The notes under the pieces were generated by a model. It saw only the letters and a list, made by a program, of their open reading frames with translations. It was not told the origin of the DNA and did no database searches. DNA of 64,000 nucleotides from contig NZ_JAPSIY010000007.1 in assembly GCF_031178445.1 (NCBI RefSeq), positions 1 to 64,000 on the forward strand. Direction: 5' to 3'. The DNA is from Microbacterium sp. (lineage in GTDB: Bacteria > Actinomycetota > Actinomycetes > Actinomycetales > Microbacteriaceae). Position numbers and translations under genes: made by a program. Numbering within the stretch: the stretch's first letter is position 1; every line of letters starts with the position of its first letter. This document shows positions 1 through 9,038 of this stretch, in pieces.

Positions 1-3
1 AGT

Positions 4-121
4 GTTTCGGCGGCCATAGCGTGAGGGAAACGCCCGGTCACATTCCGAACCCGGAAGCTAAGCCTCACAGCGCCGATGGTACTGCAGGGGGGACCCTGTG
101 GGAGAGTAGGACACCGCCGGA
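4..121 (+). rRNA. rrf: 5S ribosomal RNA
   Basis: The stretch reads like an actinobacterial 5S rRNA. It carries the conserved CCGAACCCGGAAGCTAAG block near positions 47-64 and the GATGGTACTGC arm near 75-86. The 5' end (GTTTCGGCGG) can pair with the 3' end (CCGCCGGAC) to close helix I, which sets the ends at about 4 and 121 and gives roughly 118 nt, the usual length. It is the last gene of an rRNA operon whose 16S and 23S lie to the left of the window. The exact ends could be off by a few bases. Confidence 0.93.
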
Positions 122-132
122 CTTCTTCTGTG

Positions 133-163
133 AAAGAGCCACCCATCGTTGGGTGGCTCTTTT
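133..163 (+). terminator. rRNA operon terminator
   Basis: A perfect 13-bp stem (133-145 with 150-162), a TCGT loop and a run of T follow directly after the 5S gene. It is a classic intrinsic terminator and would also face transcripts arriving from the convergent regulator gene. Confidence 0.92.
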
Positions 164-198
164 GCGTTAACGCCCGTGGAAAGCCCCGCGCTCGGGCG

Positions 199-1047
199 TC
201 AGCGCCTGTCGAAGCCGAGCCGGCTTTCCAGCACACGGGCCGCCGCCTGGACGGCGGCGGTCGGGTCGGGGTCGAGATCGCCTTCCCACGTGACGGCGAT
301 GGAGGCCGCCGGCCATCCGGCATGGTCGAGCACGGGCGCCGCGACCGAGCGGAACCCCGCCGTCACCTCTCCGTCCTCGGTGGCCACGCCGTTCTGCCGC
401 ACCTGGCGCAGCAGTTCGCGCAGCTCCGCCGGCCGGCCCGGCCCCCGCCCGGTTCGGTTCGTGAATGCGGACGCATCCGGATAGAGCGCACGCACCTGGG
501 TTCGGGGCAGGGCCGCCAGCATCGCTCTCCCCGTCGCGGTGAGGTGCGCCGGCAGCCGCACACCCACCTCCGTCACCAGGGCCGGACGTCTCGCCGCGCG
601 CTCCTCGACGATGTAGAGCACGTCACGACCGCTCATCACGGCGAGATGTGCGCTTTCGCCGAGGCGGTCGGCGAGCGAGGCGACCAGCGGTCGTCCCAGC
701 CGGGCCAGGGGCTCCTGTCTCGAGTATCCTCCTGCCAGCTCGAACGCGCTGGTGCCCAGCCCCCACCGCCGCTCCTGCGCAAGGTGCACCACGAATCCGT
801 GTGATTGCAGCGTGCTGAGCAGGTGGTAGATCGTAGACCGCGGGATCCCCAGGTCGCGGGCCAGAGCCGACGCGGCGACCGGCGCAGGCCGCCGAGCCAG
901 ATGCCTCAGGATGCGCAGCGTCTGGTCCGCCGCGGGAACCTGCGCCCGCCGGTGCTCGTCCTGTGTCGCGCGCTCGTCTGGGATCACAGACACAGTCTGC
1001 CAGGATGCCGTACCGTCGGGCCGCTGCACGGTGTGGAATCGAAACAT
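199..1047 (-). CDS. IclR-family transcriptional regulator, probable regulator of histidine utilisation
   Basis: The 282-residue product has an N-terminal winged helix-turn-helix (about residues 40-95, core ALARDLGIPRSTIYHLLSTL) followed by an IclR effector-binding domain with the typical GRAMLAAL and ATEDGEVTAGFRSVAAPV blocks. IclR proteins are usually dimeric repressors or activators that sense small acids. It is divergent from hutH, so control of the hut genes by urocanate or another histidine product is the natural inference. I chose the ATG at 1047 because an excellent ribosome binding site (GGGAGAGGA, 1055-1063 read on the minus strand) lies 7 nt upstream. That places its leader inside the first codons of hutH. 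An in-frame GTG at 993 is a possible shorter start. The family call is firm; the hut role is inferred. Confidence 0.9.
   Translation of the reverse strand: MFRFHTVQRPDGTASWQTVSVIPDERATQDEHRRAQVPAADQTLRILRHLARRPAPVAASALARDLGIPRSTIYHLLSTLQSHGFVVHLAQERRWGLGTSAFELAGGYSRQEPLARLGRPLVASLADRLGESAHLAVMSGRDVLYIVEERAARRPALVTEVGVRLPAHLTATGRAMLAALPRTQVRALYPDASAFTNRTGRGPGRPAELRELLRQVRQNGVATEDGEVTAGFRSVAAPVLDHAGWPAASIAVTWEGDLDPDPTAAVQAAARVLESRLGFDRR
987..999. promoter_or_regulatory. Candidate operator palindrome near the hutH/iclR start region
   Basis: A 5-3-5 inverted repeat (CAGAC-ACA-GTCTG) lies about 50 bp upstream of hutH and within the 5' coding part of the regulator gene. An IclR dimer binding here could control hutH and its own gene. 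It is a single short palindrome in GC-rich DNA, so support is weak. Confidence 0.25.
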
Positions 1048-2602
1048 GCAGCATTCCTCTCCCGTCATCGTCGGCACCGCACCCCTCACTCCGGCGGAGG
1101 TCGTCGCCGTCGCGCGCCACTTCGCGAAGGTCGACATCGCGGACGCCGCGCTTGAACGCGTCGTGAAGGCGCGGGCGGTCGTCGACGGAATGGCGGCAGA
1201 TCCCGAGCCGCATTACGGGGTGTCCACCGGGTTCGGTGCGCTGGCGACCACGTTCATCGCGCCGGAACGACGCCGCCAGCTGCAGCTGAGCCTGATCCGC
1301 TCGCACGCCGCGGGCACGGGCGCTGAGGTGGAGACCGAGGTCGTGCGCGCCCTTCAGCTGCTGCGCCTGCAGACTCTTGCATCCGGCCACACCGGCGTAC
1401 GCCCTCAGGTCGTCGAGACCTATGCGGCGATGCTGAACGCCGGTATCACGCCGGTGGTGCGCGAGTACGGCTCCCTCGGATGCTCCGGCGACCTGGCGCC
1501 GCTCGCCCACGTCGCCCTGGCCGCCATGGGCGAGGGGGAAGTGCGTGTCATTGCCCCTGACGGTACGCCTTCGGAGAGACAGCCCGCCGCGGCAGCCCTC
1601 GCGCATGCCGGCATCGAGTCCCTCGCACTCGTCGAGAAGGAGGGCCTTGCGCTCATCAACGGAACCGACGGCATGCTCGGCATGCTCGTGCTGTCGCTGC
1701 ATGACCTGGAGAACCTGGTCGGAACGGCCGACCTCGCCGCCGCGATGTCGATCGAGTCGCAGCTCGGCACCGACGCGGTCTTCGCCGCCGACCTCATGTC
1801 GCTGCGCCCGCAGACCGGGCAGGCGGCATCCGCCGGCAACCTCCGTGTCTTCCTCGGCAGCTCGCCGATGGTCGCGAGTCACAAAGGCCCCGAGGACGGA
1901 CGCGTGCAGGACGCCTACTCTCTTCGCTGCGCTCCTCAGGTCCACGGAGCCGCGCGTGACACGATGTCGCACGCGCAACTCATCGCCGAGCGCGAGCTCG
2001 CAGCCGTCATCGACAACCCCGTCGTCACCTCTGACGGCCGCATCGAGTCGAACGGGAACTTCCACGGCGCGCCAGTCGCCGCCGTACTCGACTTCCTGGC
2101 GATCTCGGTCGCGGATGTGGCATCCGTCTCAGAGCGCCGCACCGACCGCGCCCTCGACCCTGCGCGCAGCCACGGGCTGCCTCCGTTCCTCGCGCATGAG
2201 GTGGGCGTCGACTCGGGCCTCATGATCGCACAGTACGCCGCCGCGGGGATCGTCTCGGAGCTCAAACGTCTCGCCGTCCCCGCATCCGTGGACTCCATCC
2301 CGTCCTCCGCCATGCAGGAGGACCACGTGTCGATGGGCTGGGCGGCGGCGCGCAAGCTCCGCCGTGCCATCGACGGCCTCACCAGGGTGCTCGCCATCGA
2401 GATCCTCACCGGTGCAAGGGCGCTCGACCTGCGCGCGCCGCTCGAGGCCGGGCCTGCCACCGGCGCGGTCCGCGACCTTGTGCGCACCGTGGCCGATGGC
2501 CCCGGGCCCGATCAGTTCCTCTCACCCGATATGGAGGCGGTCACCGAGCTCGTGCGCTCGGGCGCCGTCCTCGCCACTGCGAAGGAGCACGCGAATGTCT
2601 GA
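1046..2602 (+). CDS. hutH: Histidine ammonia-lyase (HutH)
   Basis: This 518-residue cytoplasmic enzyme deaminates L-histidine to trans-urocanate, the first step of histidine degradation. The family signature [14 protein letters not shown] is at about residues 142-155. The triad that cyclises into the MIO electrophile is Cys146-Ser147-Gly148 rather than the common Ala-Ser-Gly. The YGVSTGFG block holding the catalytic tyrosine (Tyr57) is intact. The length is normal for the family. The ATG at 1046 overlaps the start codon of the divergent regulator in the tetramer CATG, and no ribosome binding site is visible. A weak TGGAAT box ends 6 nt before the ATG, so leaderless translation is likely. The gene overlaps hutU by 8 bp, so hutH-hutU-hutI form one operon. 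Confidence 0.97.
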   Translation: MQHSSPVIVGTAPLTPAEVVAVARHFAKVDIADAALERVVKARAVVDGMAADPEPHYGVSTGFGALATTFIAPERRRQLQLSLIRSHAAGTGAEVETEVVRALQLLRLQTLASGHTGVRPQVVETYAAMLNAGITPVVREYGSLGCSGDLAPLAHVALAAMGEGEVRVIAPDGTPSERQPAAAALAHAGIESLALVEKEGLALINGTDGMLGMLVLSLHDLENLVGTADLAAAMSIESQLGTDAVFAADLMSLRPQTGQAASAGNLRVFLGSSPMVASHKGPEDGRVQDAYSLRCAPQVHGAARDTMSHAQLIAERELAAVIDNPVVTSDGRIESNGNFHGAPVAAVLDFLAISVADVASVSERRTDRALDPARSHGLPPFLAHEVGVDSGLMIAQYAAAGIVSELKRLAVPASVDSIPSSAMQEDHVSMGWAAARKLRRAIDGLTRVLAIEILTGARALDLRAPLEAGPATGAVRDLVRTVADGPGPDQFLSPDMEAVTELVRSGAVLATAKEHANV

Positions 2603-4277
2603 CACCCTCACCGACAAGTCCGTCAGCGACAGCGATCGGCGGACCGTGCGAGCCGCCCGCGGCAGCGAGCGCACCGCGAAGAGCTGGGGCGCCGAGGCAG
2701 CCAAGCGGATGCTGATGAACAACCTCGATCCCGAGGTCGCAGAGCACCCCGAGGATCTCGTCGTCTACGGCGGTACCGGGCGGGCGGCGCGCAGCTGGGA
2801 GGCGTATGACGCGATCGTCCGCACTCTCGACGAGCTCGAGCCCGACGAGACGCTGCTCGTGCAGTCCGGCAAGCCCGTCGGGGTCTTCCGCACCCACGAG
2901 TGGGCGCCGCGCGTGCTCATCGCGAATTCCAACCTCGTCGGCGATTGGGCGAACTGGCCGGAGTTCCGCCGCCTCGAGGCGCTCGGGCTCACGATGTACG
3001 GCCAGATGACCGCGGGCTCGTGGATCTACATCGGCACCCAGGGGATTCTGCAGGGCACCTACGAGACCTTCGCGGCTGTCGCACGGTCCCTGGGGCGGGA
3101 CTCGCTCGCAGGCACGCTGACCCTCACCGGCGGAGCCGGAGGCATGGGCGGAGCGCAGCCGCTCGCCGTGACGCTCAACGAGGGCGCGGTGCTGATCGTC
3201 GACGTGGATGAGTCGCGGCTGGCGCGGCGAGTGAACCACGGATACCTCGACGAGTACACCACCGACCTCGACACCGCCATCGCACGCGTCGTCGCAGCGA
3301 AGGATGCGGGGGACGCGCTCTCGGTCGGCGTGCTCGGCAACGCCGCGGAGGTGTTCCCCGAGCTGAAGCGGCGGGGAGTGCCGATCGACATCGTCACCGA
3401 CCAGACGAGTGCGCACGATCCGCTCGCCTACCTGCCGAGCGGCATCGCGTTCGAGGACTGGAAGGCCGAGGCCGAGCGCGATCCCGAGGAGTTCACGCGT
3501 CGTTCGCGCGAGTCGATGGCCGTGCACGTCGCCGCGATGGTCGCCTTCCAGGACGACGGCGCAGCCGTGTTCGACTACGGCAACTCGATTCGTGCCGAAG
3601 CGCAGCTGGGAGGCTTCGACCGCGCCTTCGAGTTCCCCGGTTTCGTGCCGGCATACATCCGTCCGCAGTTCGAGGAGGGTCGCGGTCCGTTCCGCTGGGC
3701 AGCGCTGTCGGGCGACCCCGAGGACATCTACGCCACCGACCGCGCCATAGCCGAGCTGTTCCCCGAGGACAAGGCGCTGCACCGCTGGCTCGAGAAGGCC
3801 GGCGAGAAGGTGCACTTCGAGGGCCTACCAGCCCGCATCTGCTGGCTCGGCTACAAGGAGCGTCACCTCGCCGGGCTGAAGTTCAACGAGATGGTCGCCT
3901 CGGGCGAGCTCAAGGCGCCGATCGTGATCGGACGGGACCATCTCGATTCCGGGTCGGTCGCCTCGCCGTACCGTGAGACCGAGGCCATGAAGGACGGCTC
4001 CGACGCGATCGCCGACTGGCCGCTGCTGAACGCGCTGCTGAACACCGCCTCCGGCGCGAGCTGGGTGTCGCTGCACCACGGCGGAGGAGTCGGGATCGGC
4101 CGCAGCATCCACGCCGGTCAGGTCACGGTCGCAGACGGCTCGGAGCTCGCCGCACAGAAGCTGGAGCGAGTGCTCACCAACGACCCCGGCACCGGAGTGA
4201 TGCGTCACGTCGATGCCGGTTACGAGCACGCCCGCGACATCGCTCGCGAGCGCGGTCTCAAGGTGCCGATGCTGTGA
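2595..4277 (+). CDS. hutU: Urocanate hydratase (HutU)
   Basis: The 560-residue product converts urocanate to 4-imidazolone-5-propionate using NAD+ as an electrophilic cofactor. The glycine-rich NAD-binding segment [11 protein letters not shown] starts at about residue 179. The family active-site block with its cysteine ([12 protein letters not shown], Cys416) and the C-terminal block [13 protein letters not shown] are present. Full length matches the family (about 555-560). The start ATG lies inside the end of hutH, preceded by GGAG about 9 nt upstream, which suggests translational coupling. The stop codon overlaps the GTG start of hutI (GTGA). Confidence 0.98.
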   Translation: MSDTLTDKSVSDSDRRTVRAARGSERTAKSWGAEAAKRMLMNNLDPEVAEHPEDLVVYGGTGRAARSWEAYDAIVRTLDELEPDETLLVQSGKPVGVFRTHEWAPRVLIANSNLVGDWANWPEFRRLEALGLTMYGQMTAGSWIYIGTQGILQGTYETFAAVARSLGRDSLAGTLTLTGGAGGMGGAQPLAVTLNEGAVLIVDVDESRLARRVNHGYLDEYTTDLDTAIARVVAAKDAGDALSVGVLGNAAEVFPELKRRGVPIDIVTDQTSAHDPLAYLPSGIAFEDWKAEAERDPEEFTRRSRESMAVHVAAMVAFQDDGAAVFDYGNSIRAEAQLGGFDRAFEFPGFVPAYIRPQFEEGRGPFRWAALSGDPEDIYATDRAIAELFPEDKALHRWLEKAGEKVHFEGLPARICWLGYKERHLAGLKFNEMVASGELKAPIVIGRDHLDSGSVASPYRETEAMKDGSDAIADWPLLNALLNTASGASWVSLHHGGGVGIGRSIHAGQVTVADGSELAAQKLERVLTNDPGTGVMRHVDAGYEHARDIARERGLKVPML

Positions 4278-5440
4278 CCGCCACGCTGATCACCAACATC
4301 GGCGAGCTGACGACGAACGCCGGCTCGTCCGAGGACCGCTTCGGCACGATGATCGATGCGGCTGTGCTCATCGAGCGCGACCGCATCGCCTGGACGGGCG
4401 CCACCGCGGACGCCCCCGATGCCGACGAGATCGTGGACGCCGCTGGACGCGCCGTCATCCCGGGATTCGTCGACAGCCACAGCCACATCATCTTCGGCGG
4501 CGACCGTGCCGCGGAGTTCGAGGCGCGCATGGCGGGACAGAGCTATGCCGCAGGCGGCATCCGATCGACCGTGGCGGCCACCCGCGCAGCGACCGACGAG
4601 GAACTGCGCACCCGTGTCCGCGGCATGGTCGACGAGATGCTCGCGCAGGGCACGACCACGATCGAGATCAAGAGCGGCTACGGGCTCGACGTCGCCGCCG
4701 AGGAACGGCTCGTGCGGCTCGCCGCCGAGGTCACCTCCGAGGTCACGTTCCTCGGTGCCCACGTCGTGCCGGCGGAATACGCGGGCCGTGCAGATGAGTA
4801 CGTCGACCTCGTCACCGGGGAGATGCTCGACGCCTGCGCACCGCATGCGAAGTGGATCGACGTGTTCTGCGAGACCGGCGCCTTCACGGTCGAGCAGTCC
4901 CGGCGCGTCCTCGAGGCCGGCATCGCCCGCGGGCTGATGCCACGGGTGCACGCCAGCCAGCTCGGTCCAGGGGAGGGGGTGCGGCTCGCGATCGAACTCG
5001 GCGCGGCATCGGTCGACCACGGCACGTACCTGACGGCCCCCGACATGGAGGCGCTCGCCGCGTCCTCGACCGTGCTGACCCTGCTGCCAGGGGTGGAGTT
5101 CTCGACACGGCAGCCGTACCCCGACGCGCGCCATCTGATCGATTCAGGAGTGACGGTGGCGCTGGCCTGCGACACGAACCCGGGGTCGAGCTTCACCTCT
5201 TCGATGCCGTTCTGCATCGCGGTCGCCGTGCGCGACATGGGGATGACGCCGGCCGAGGCGATCTGGGCGGCCACCGCCGGGGGAGCCCGTGCCCTGCGCC
5301 GCGACGATGTCGGCGTCCTCGCGCCCGGCAAGCGCGCCGATCTGGTGCTGCTCGACGCGCCGACCCGAGTGCACCTGGCATACCGGCCGGGAGTTCCGCT
5401 GGTGCGTCAGGTGTGGAAGGACGGCGTGGCCATCCGCTGA
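4274..5440 (+). CDS. hutI: Imidazolonepropionase (HutI)
   Basis: This 388-residue amidohydrolase opens the ring of 4-imidazolone-5-propionate to give N-formimino-L-glutamate. The metal-binding HxH motif (His69 and His71 in [13 protein letters not shown]) follows the N-terminal beta domain. The central block EIKSGYGLD and the C-terminal blocks [10 protein letters not shown] and [10 protein letters not shown] are typical of imidazolonepropionases. It starts with GTG in a 4-nt overlap with hutU. It is the last gene of the tight hutHUI unit; the next gene has its own promoter-like box. Confidence 0.97.
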   Translation: MTATLITNIGELTTNAGSSEDRFGTMIDAAVLIERDRIAWTGATADAPDADEIVDAAGRAVIPGFVDSHSHIIFGGDRAAEFEARMAGQSYAAGGIRSTVAATRAATDEELRTRVRGMVDEMLAQGTTTIEIKSGYGLDVAAEERLVRLAAEVTSEVTFLGAHVVPAEYAGRADEYVDLVTGEMLDACAPHAKWIDVFCETGAFTVEQSRRVLEAGIARGLMPRVHASQLGPGEGVRLAIELGAASVDHGTYLTAPDMEALAASSTVLTLLPGVEFSTRQPYPDARHLIDSGVTVALACDTNPGSSFTSSMPFCIAVAVRDMGMTPAEAIWAATAGGARALRRDDVGVLAPGKRADLVLLDAPTRVHLAYRPGVPLVRQVWKDGVAIR

Positions 5441-5469
5441 ACACCGAGCCGGGTGCCGTCCGCCGGGAG

Positions 5470-5475
5470 TAGCGT
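5470..5475 (+). promoter_or_regulatory. -10 box for a leaderless start (TAGCGT)
   Basis: TAGCGT ends exactly 6 nt before the ATG at 5482 and no ribosome binding site intervenes. Transcription would start at or next to the A of the start codon. Confidence 0.6.
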
Positions 5476-5481
5476 GGACGG

Positions 5482-6126
5482 ATGGCACGGACACTCATCA
5501 TCGGTGGCCACGGCAAGGTGGCCCTTCTGCTCGCTCCACTGCTCTCCGCTCGCGGCGACGAGGTCACCGCGGTGATCCGCGATCCGGACCAGCAGTCCGA
5601 TGTGCGCGAGGCCGGCGGCTCACCCGTCGTCTTCGACATCGAGCGAGAGAACCGCGATTCACTGCAGCAGCTCATCGCGGGACACGACGCCGTGGTCTGG
5701 TCGGCGGGTGCCGGCGGCGGGAACCCCGCGCGCACGAGGGCCGTCGATCTGGAGGCGGCGACACGATCGATGGACGCGGCGGCGGAAGCCGGTGTGCGGC
5801 GATACGTGATGGTGTCGTACTACGGCTCGTCGGTCGACCACGGTATCGACCCGGCCGATCCCTTCTTCGCCTACGCGGAAGCGAAGGCCGAGGCAGACGA
5901 GCATCTGCGCTCGTCCGGGTTGGACTGGACGGTGCTGGGGCCCAGCAGGCTTACGCTCGGGCCCGCCACCGGCACGATCGACGTGGCAGCATCCGAATCC
6001 GGCGAGGTCTCGCGTGCCGACGTCGCGCAGGTGATCGCGCAGACCCTGATCGAACCGGCCACGATCCGCCGCACCATCCGGTTCAACGGCGGCGGGACGC
6101 CGATCGCTGAAGCGCTGAGAGGCTAG
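5482..6126 (+). CDS. NAD(P)-binding Rossmann protein of the atypical SDR type
   Basis: The 214-residue product begins with a nucleotide-binding strand and loop (LIIGGHGKVALLLAPLL), variant of GxxGxxG. It also carries the VSYYGSS segment expected of NAD(P)H-binding SDR-a5-like proteins. The Tyr-x-x-x-Lys-like pair would be the tyrosine and lysine in FFAYAEAKAEAD. Relatives are often called NAD(P)H azoreductases or sugar-epimerase-like proteins, but substrates are unknown. The ATG at 5482 fits a leaderless promoter. It follows hutI by 41 bp but probably has its own promoter, so I would not assign it to histidine degradation. Confidence 0.85.
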   Translation: MARTLIIGGHGKVALLLAPLLSARGDEVTAVIRDPDQQSDVREAGGSPVVFDIERENRDSLQQLIAGHDAVVWSAGAGGGNPARTRAVDLEAATRSMDAAAEAGVRRYVMVSYYGSSVDHGIDPADPFFAYAEAKAEADEHLRSSGLDWTVLGPSRLTLGPATGTIDVAASESGEVSRADVAQVIAQTLIEPATIRRTIRFNGGGTPIAEALRG

Positions 6127-6133
6127 ATCGCAC

Positions 6134-6400
6134 TCACACCCGATCGGTCAGCTCGGTCTCGCCGGTCTGCCGCGCACAGTTCGCACAGCAGAAGATGCGG
6201 CCGTCCGCTTCGACCCCGTGGCCGATCACGCGGCATCCGCAGTGCTCGCACTCCGGAGCCATCGCGTGGATCGCGCACTCGAAGCTGTCGAAGGTGCCCA
6301 CGGCGCCGCCGCGTGTCACCACGATCATCTTGTCGTAGACGTTCCCGCACACGTCGCAGACGCCCTTGGTCGTGCCGCTGTCGGTGGGTGCGATGCTCAT
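6134..6400 (-). CDS. Small zinc-finger or metallothionein-like protein
   Basis: The 88-residue product has nine cysteines arranged as an N-terminal CDVCG pair, a single Cys in FDSFECAIHAM and a C-terminal CEHCGCR...FCCANC cluster. That last part resembles the prokaryotic metallothionein (SmtA-like) pattern, including the YCC/FCC-x-x-C motif. It most likely binds zinc or a similar metal; whether it stores metal or is structural is not evident. I chose the ATG at 6400. It overlaps the stop codon of the upstream gene by 4 nt (ATGA), so the two proteins are translationally coupled. It is convergent with the gene ending at 6126. Confidence 0.8.
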   Translation of the reverse strand: MSIAPTDSGTTKGVCDVCGNVYDKMIVVTRGGAVGTFDSFECAIHAMAPECEHCGCRVIGHGVEADGRIFCCANCARQTGETELTDRV

Positions 6401-6630
6401 GCGGCATCGCCTCCGACCTGAAGACGCTCCAGCAGCATCCGTTTGCCCTGCTCGCCCGCCTTCACGCTGTTGTGCTGGATCTTGCGGAACCACTCGGCGA
6501 GTTCGGCGTCACCGGCGGCATCCGCGTCGTCGATGTAGGTCTGCATCTGCCACGCATTGCGCAACGATGCCTCGACGACGCACACCAGGTTGTAGTCCTT
6601 GTCCTTCAACGGGCTGTTCGGACCGGTCAT
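6397..6630 (-). CDS. Conserved small helical protein of unknown function
   Basis: The 77-residue product is charged and predicted helical, with blocks SPLKDKDYNLVCVVEASL and AELAEWFRKIQHNSVKAGEQ. The pattern recalls a two-helix four-helix-bundle subunit. No catalytic or metal ligand set is obvious. The ATG at 6630 has a strong ribosome binding site (GAGGAGG, about 6 nt upstream on the minus strand). It is the first gene of a two-gene operon and overlaps the metallothionein-like gene by 4 nt, so the two proteins probably work together. I recall similar pairs in other actinobacteria but cannot name a function. Confidence 0.75.
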   Translation of the reverse strand: MTGPNSPLKDKDYNLVCVVEASLRNAWQMQTYIDDADAAGDAELAEWFRKIQHNSVKAGEQGKRMLLERLQVGGDAA

Positions 6631-6798
6631 GTCTCCTCCTCTGTCGTGACCTGTCAGCATGCATGCCGGACCGCAATCGCGGGAGGGGGTGGCGCGGGCG
6701 AGCGGGGCGACGTAGCCTCGCGATGGATCCTGCGCACTACACGCCGCCGGGTTCGACGGGGAGCACCGCACGAGCAGTGCGATGGCCCGCCGGCGTCG

Positions 6799-7701
6799 TC
6801 AACTGCGCCGTCGGGACGCGAGTCCTGCGAGCAACTCCAGCACGCACAGCGCGGTCAGTCGCACAGTGCGATGATCGGCGGCATCGGCGGCGGCGTCGAC
6901 CTCGACGAGGTCGGCGCTGACGACGCGGTGATCAGCGGCCACCGCGCGGGTCAGCGCACGCAGCTCCCATGCCTGCAGGCCGCCCGGGAGGCTCGCGGGA
7001 CATCCGGGCGCCACCGAGCGATCCGCGACGTCGACGTCGACGTCGAGGTGGATGCGGGCCTCGCCGCCGCCACCGGCGATCTCGACTGCTTCGGCCACGA
7101 CATCGTCGATGCCGCGTCGTCGCAGCTCGTCGAGGGCGATCACGCGGATGCCCCAGGCGGCGGCACGTGCCGCATAGGCGGCGGAGTTCGCGAAGTCGGC
7201 GATGCCGATCTGCACGATGCGGCGTGGATCGATGCGCTCGCTGAGCGGAGCATCCTCCACGAGGCGTCTGACCGGTGAGCCGTTGGAGACGCCGTCGCGC
7301 AGATCGAAGTGGGCATCGAAGGTGATGAGGCCCGTCGCACCCGCGCCCCGTGCGGCCGCGTAGGTGACGGAGTTGTCGCCGCCCAGCGCGATGACGAACG
7401 CCGGCGCCAGTTCCCGCACGCGCGCGACCACTGCTTCAACGCCGTCGGCGGTGTCAGGATCGGCGACGTCACCGGCATCGGCGATGCGAAGGACGCTGTC
7501 GAGCTCCACGACGGGCGGTCCCATCAGCGTGGCGCTGTAACGGCTCAGCGCGTCGCGCACCGCGGCAGGGGTGGCGTGCGCACCGGTGGGGGAGAGCGAC
7601 GTGCGCCAGGCCGGGACGCCGAGCAGCACGGCATCGGCGGCGCCGTCGAAGGCGGGCCAGGAGCCGGCGCGGGGCCAGAGCGGGTCGTGGGACAGAGCCA
7701 T
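6799..7701 (-). CDS. hutG: Formimidoylglutamase (HutG), arginase fold
   Basis: The 300-residue product belongs to the ureohydrolase (arginase/agmatinase) family. Metal motifs are GGDN (Asn110), DAHFD (Asp129, His131, Asp133) and DVDVADRS (Asp222, Asp224). The first motif has Asn where arginases have a manganese-binding His. The same substitution is known from the formiminoglutamase of Trypanosoma cruzi, which supports hydrolysis of N-formiminoglutamate to glutamate and formamide over arginase activity. Position beside hutHUI completes the pathway. Start ATG 7701 has GGAGG upstream. The small pair and the SDR gene separate it from hutI, and it is on the opposite strand, so it is transcribed independently. 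Agmatinase or guanidinobutyrase is the main alternative. Confidence 0.88.
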   Translation of the reverse strand: MALSHDPLWPRAGSWPAFDGAADAVLLGVPAWRTSLSPTGAHATPAAVRDALSRYSATLMGPPVVELDSVLRIADAGDVADPDTADGVEAVVARVRELAPAFVIALGGDNSVTYAAARGAGATGLITFDAHFDLRDGVSNGSPVRRLVEDAPLSERIDPRRIVQIGIADFANSAAYAARAAAWGIRVIALDELRRRGIDDVVAEAVEIAGGGGEARIHLDVDVDVADRSVAPGCPASLPGGLQAWELRALTRAVAADHRVVSADLVEVDAAADAADHRTVRLTALCVLELLAGLASRRRS

Positions 7702-7726
7702 TTCGGCCTCCAGTTCGTGGTCGGAA

Positions 7727-9004
7727 TCAGATCCCGGGGATCAGCGCGTGCGCGACGGCGAAGATGGCCAGGCCGGCCATGGCGCCGACGACCGTGCCGT
7801 TCAGGCGGATGTACTGAAGGTCGCGTCCCACCATCAGCTCGATCTTCTCGGTCGTCTCGGCGGCATCCCACTTCTCCACCGTGTCGGTGATGATCGACGC
7901 GATGTCATGCCGGTAGCGGTCGACGAGGAAGACGGCGGCGTCGGTCACCCAGCCGTCCACGCGAGCCTGCAGCGCAGGTTCGCTCGCGAGGCGTTCGCCG
8001 ATCTCGCTCAGGGCGGATGCGGCGCGCCGACGCAACCCGCTCTGCGGATCGGCGAGCGCGTTGAGCATTCCGGTTTTGGCGGTCTCCCAGGCCTGCGCTG
8101 CCAGCGCGATCACCCGCGGACTGTCGAACAGGGCGGACTTCGCCCCCTCGAAGCGGTCTCGTACGGCCGGATCGTGCTGCAGTCCCTCGGCGAGGCGCCC
8201 GAGGTAGCCGTCGAGTGCGAGGCGAGCGGGGTGCTGCGGGTCGGCCTGCACGGCGGCGACGAATCGCACGGCCTCGTGATACACAGTCTCGTCGACGAAC
8301 CGGTGCGCGAGCTTGGGCACCCAACCGGGCAGCCGTCGCGAGACCAGCCCGCTGAAGGTGTGGGCGTTGGCGTCCAGCCAGCCGGCGATGCTGTCGACGG
8401 CCAGATCGACGGCACCCCGATGCGCGTCGGCCTCGACGATCCTCTGCAGCCACCCGCCGGCCGACGGGGCCCAATCGGGCTCGACGAGATGCTCGCGCGC
8501 GAGGTCGGCGATCAGGTCCTGCACGTCGTCGTCGCTGAGAGCGCGCAGCACCGCTGACGCCACCGTCGACGCCTCGGCGGCCACCCGCTCGGCGTGCGCC
8601 GGCTCGCGCAGCCACTCGCCGAATCGCCGTGAGACGGCAGCGGTGGACAGCTTGGCCCGTACGACGTCGCCGGACAGGAAGTTCGTCTCCACGAACTCTC
8701 CGAGCGTGCGGCCGATCTCGTCCTTGCGGTTCGGGATGATCGCGGTGTGCGGGATGGGCAGCCCCAGTGGCCGACGGAAGAGCGCGGTCACAGCGAACCA
8801 GTCGGCCAGCGCCCCGACCATGCCGCCTTCGGCGGCGGCGCGGACGTACTCGAGCCACGGATGCTGGTCACGCAGCCAGAAGGCGACGACGAACAGCGCG
8901 GCCATCAGGATCAGTGCGCCGAGGGCGACGGCCTTCATCCGGCGCAGGCCGCGCAGCCGCTCCTGATCGGCGGGCGAGAGCAGCGCCATGGGGGTACGCG
9001 ACAT
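7727..9004 (-). CDS. DUF445 family membrane protein
   Basis: The 425-residue product has a transmembrane helix near residues 24-46, the DUF445 hallmark segment GGMVGALADWFAVTALFRRPLG directly after it, and a second hydrophobic helix at the extreme C-terminus (residues about 405-425). A long, charged, mostly helical region lies between them. Related proteins (YjiN type) are anchored at both ends and have no established function. The ATG at 9004 is preceded by AAAGGA 7 nt upstream on the minus strand, which fixes the start. It is divergent from the CsoR-family gene with only 34 bp between the starts. Confidence 0.9.
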   Translation of the reverse strand: MSRTPMALLSPADQERLRGLRRMKAVALGALILMAALFVVAFWLRDQHPWLEYVRAAAEGGMVGALADWFAVTALFRRPLGLPIPHTAIIPNRKDEIGRTLGEFVETNFLSGDVVRAKLSTAAVSRRFGEWLREPAHAERVAAEASTVASAVLRALSDDDVQDLIADLAREHLVEPDWAPSAGGWLQRIVEADAHRGAVDLAVDSIAGWLDANAHTFSGLVSRRLPGWVPKLAHRFVDETVYHEAVRFVAAVQADPQHPARLALDGYLGRLAEGLQHDPAVRDRFEGAKSALFDSPRVIALAAQAWETAKTGMLNALADPQSGLRRRAASALSEIGERLASEPALQARVDGWVTDAAVFLVDRYRHDIASIITDTVEKWDAAETTEKIELMVGRDLQYIRLNGTVVGAMAGLAIFAVAHALIPGI

Positions 9005-9026
9005 GCCGACATCCTTTCACGCCGAC

Positions 9027-9032
9027 TACGCT
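9027..9032 (+). promoter_or_regulatory. -10 box for a leaderless start (TACGCT)
   Basis: TACGCT ends 6 nt before the GTG at 9039. This decides the start of the CsoR-family gene, because the earlier in-frame ATG codons overlap the divergent gene and lack a promoter in front. Confidence 0.55.
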
Positions 9033-9038
9033 CGAAGC

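Noticed and set aside
6799..7701. Annotation of this gene as arginase or agmatinase
   Set aside because: The GGDN substitution and hut neighbourhood favour formimidoylglutamase, although the fold is the same.
8988..9038. Longer N-terminus for the CsoR-family regulator (ATG at 8988 or 9003)
   Set aside because: Both start codons overlap the divergent gene's start or leader. The TACGCT box places transcription at the GTG at 9039.
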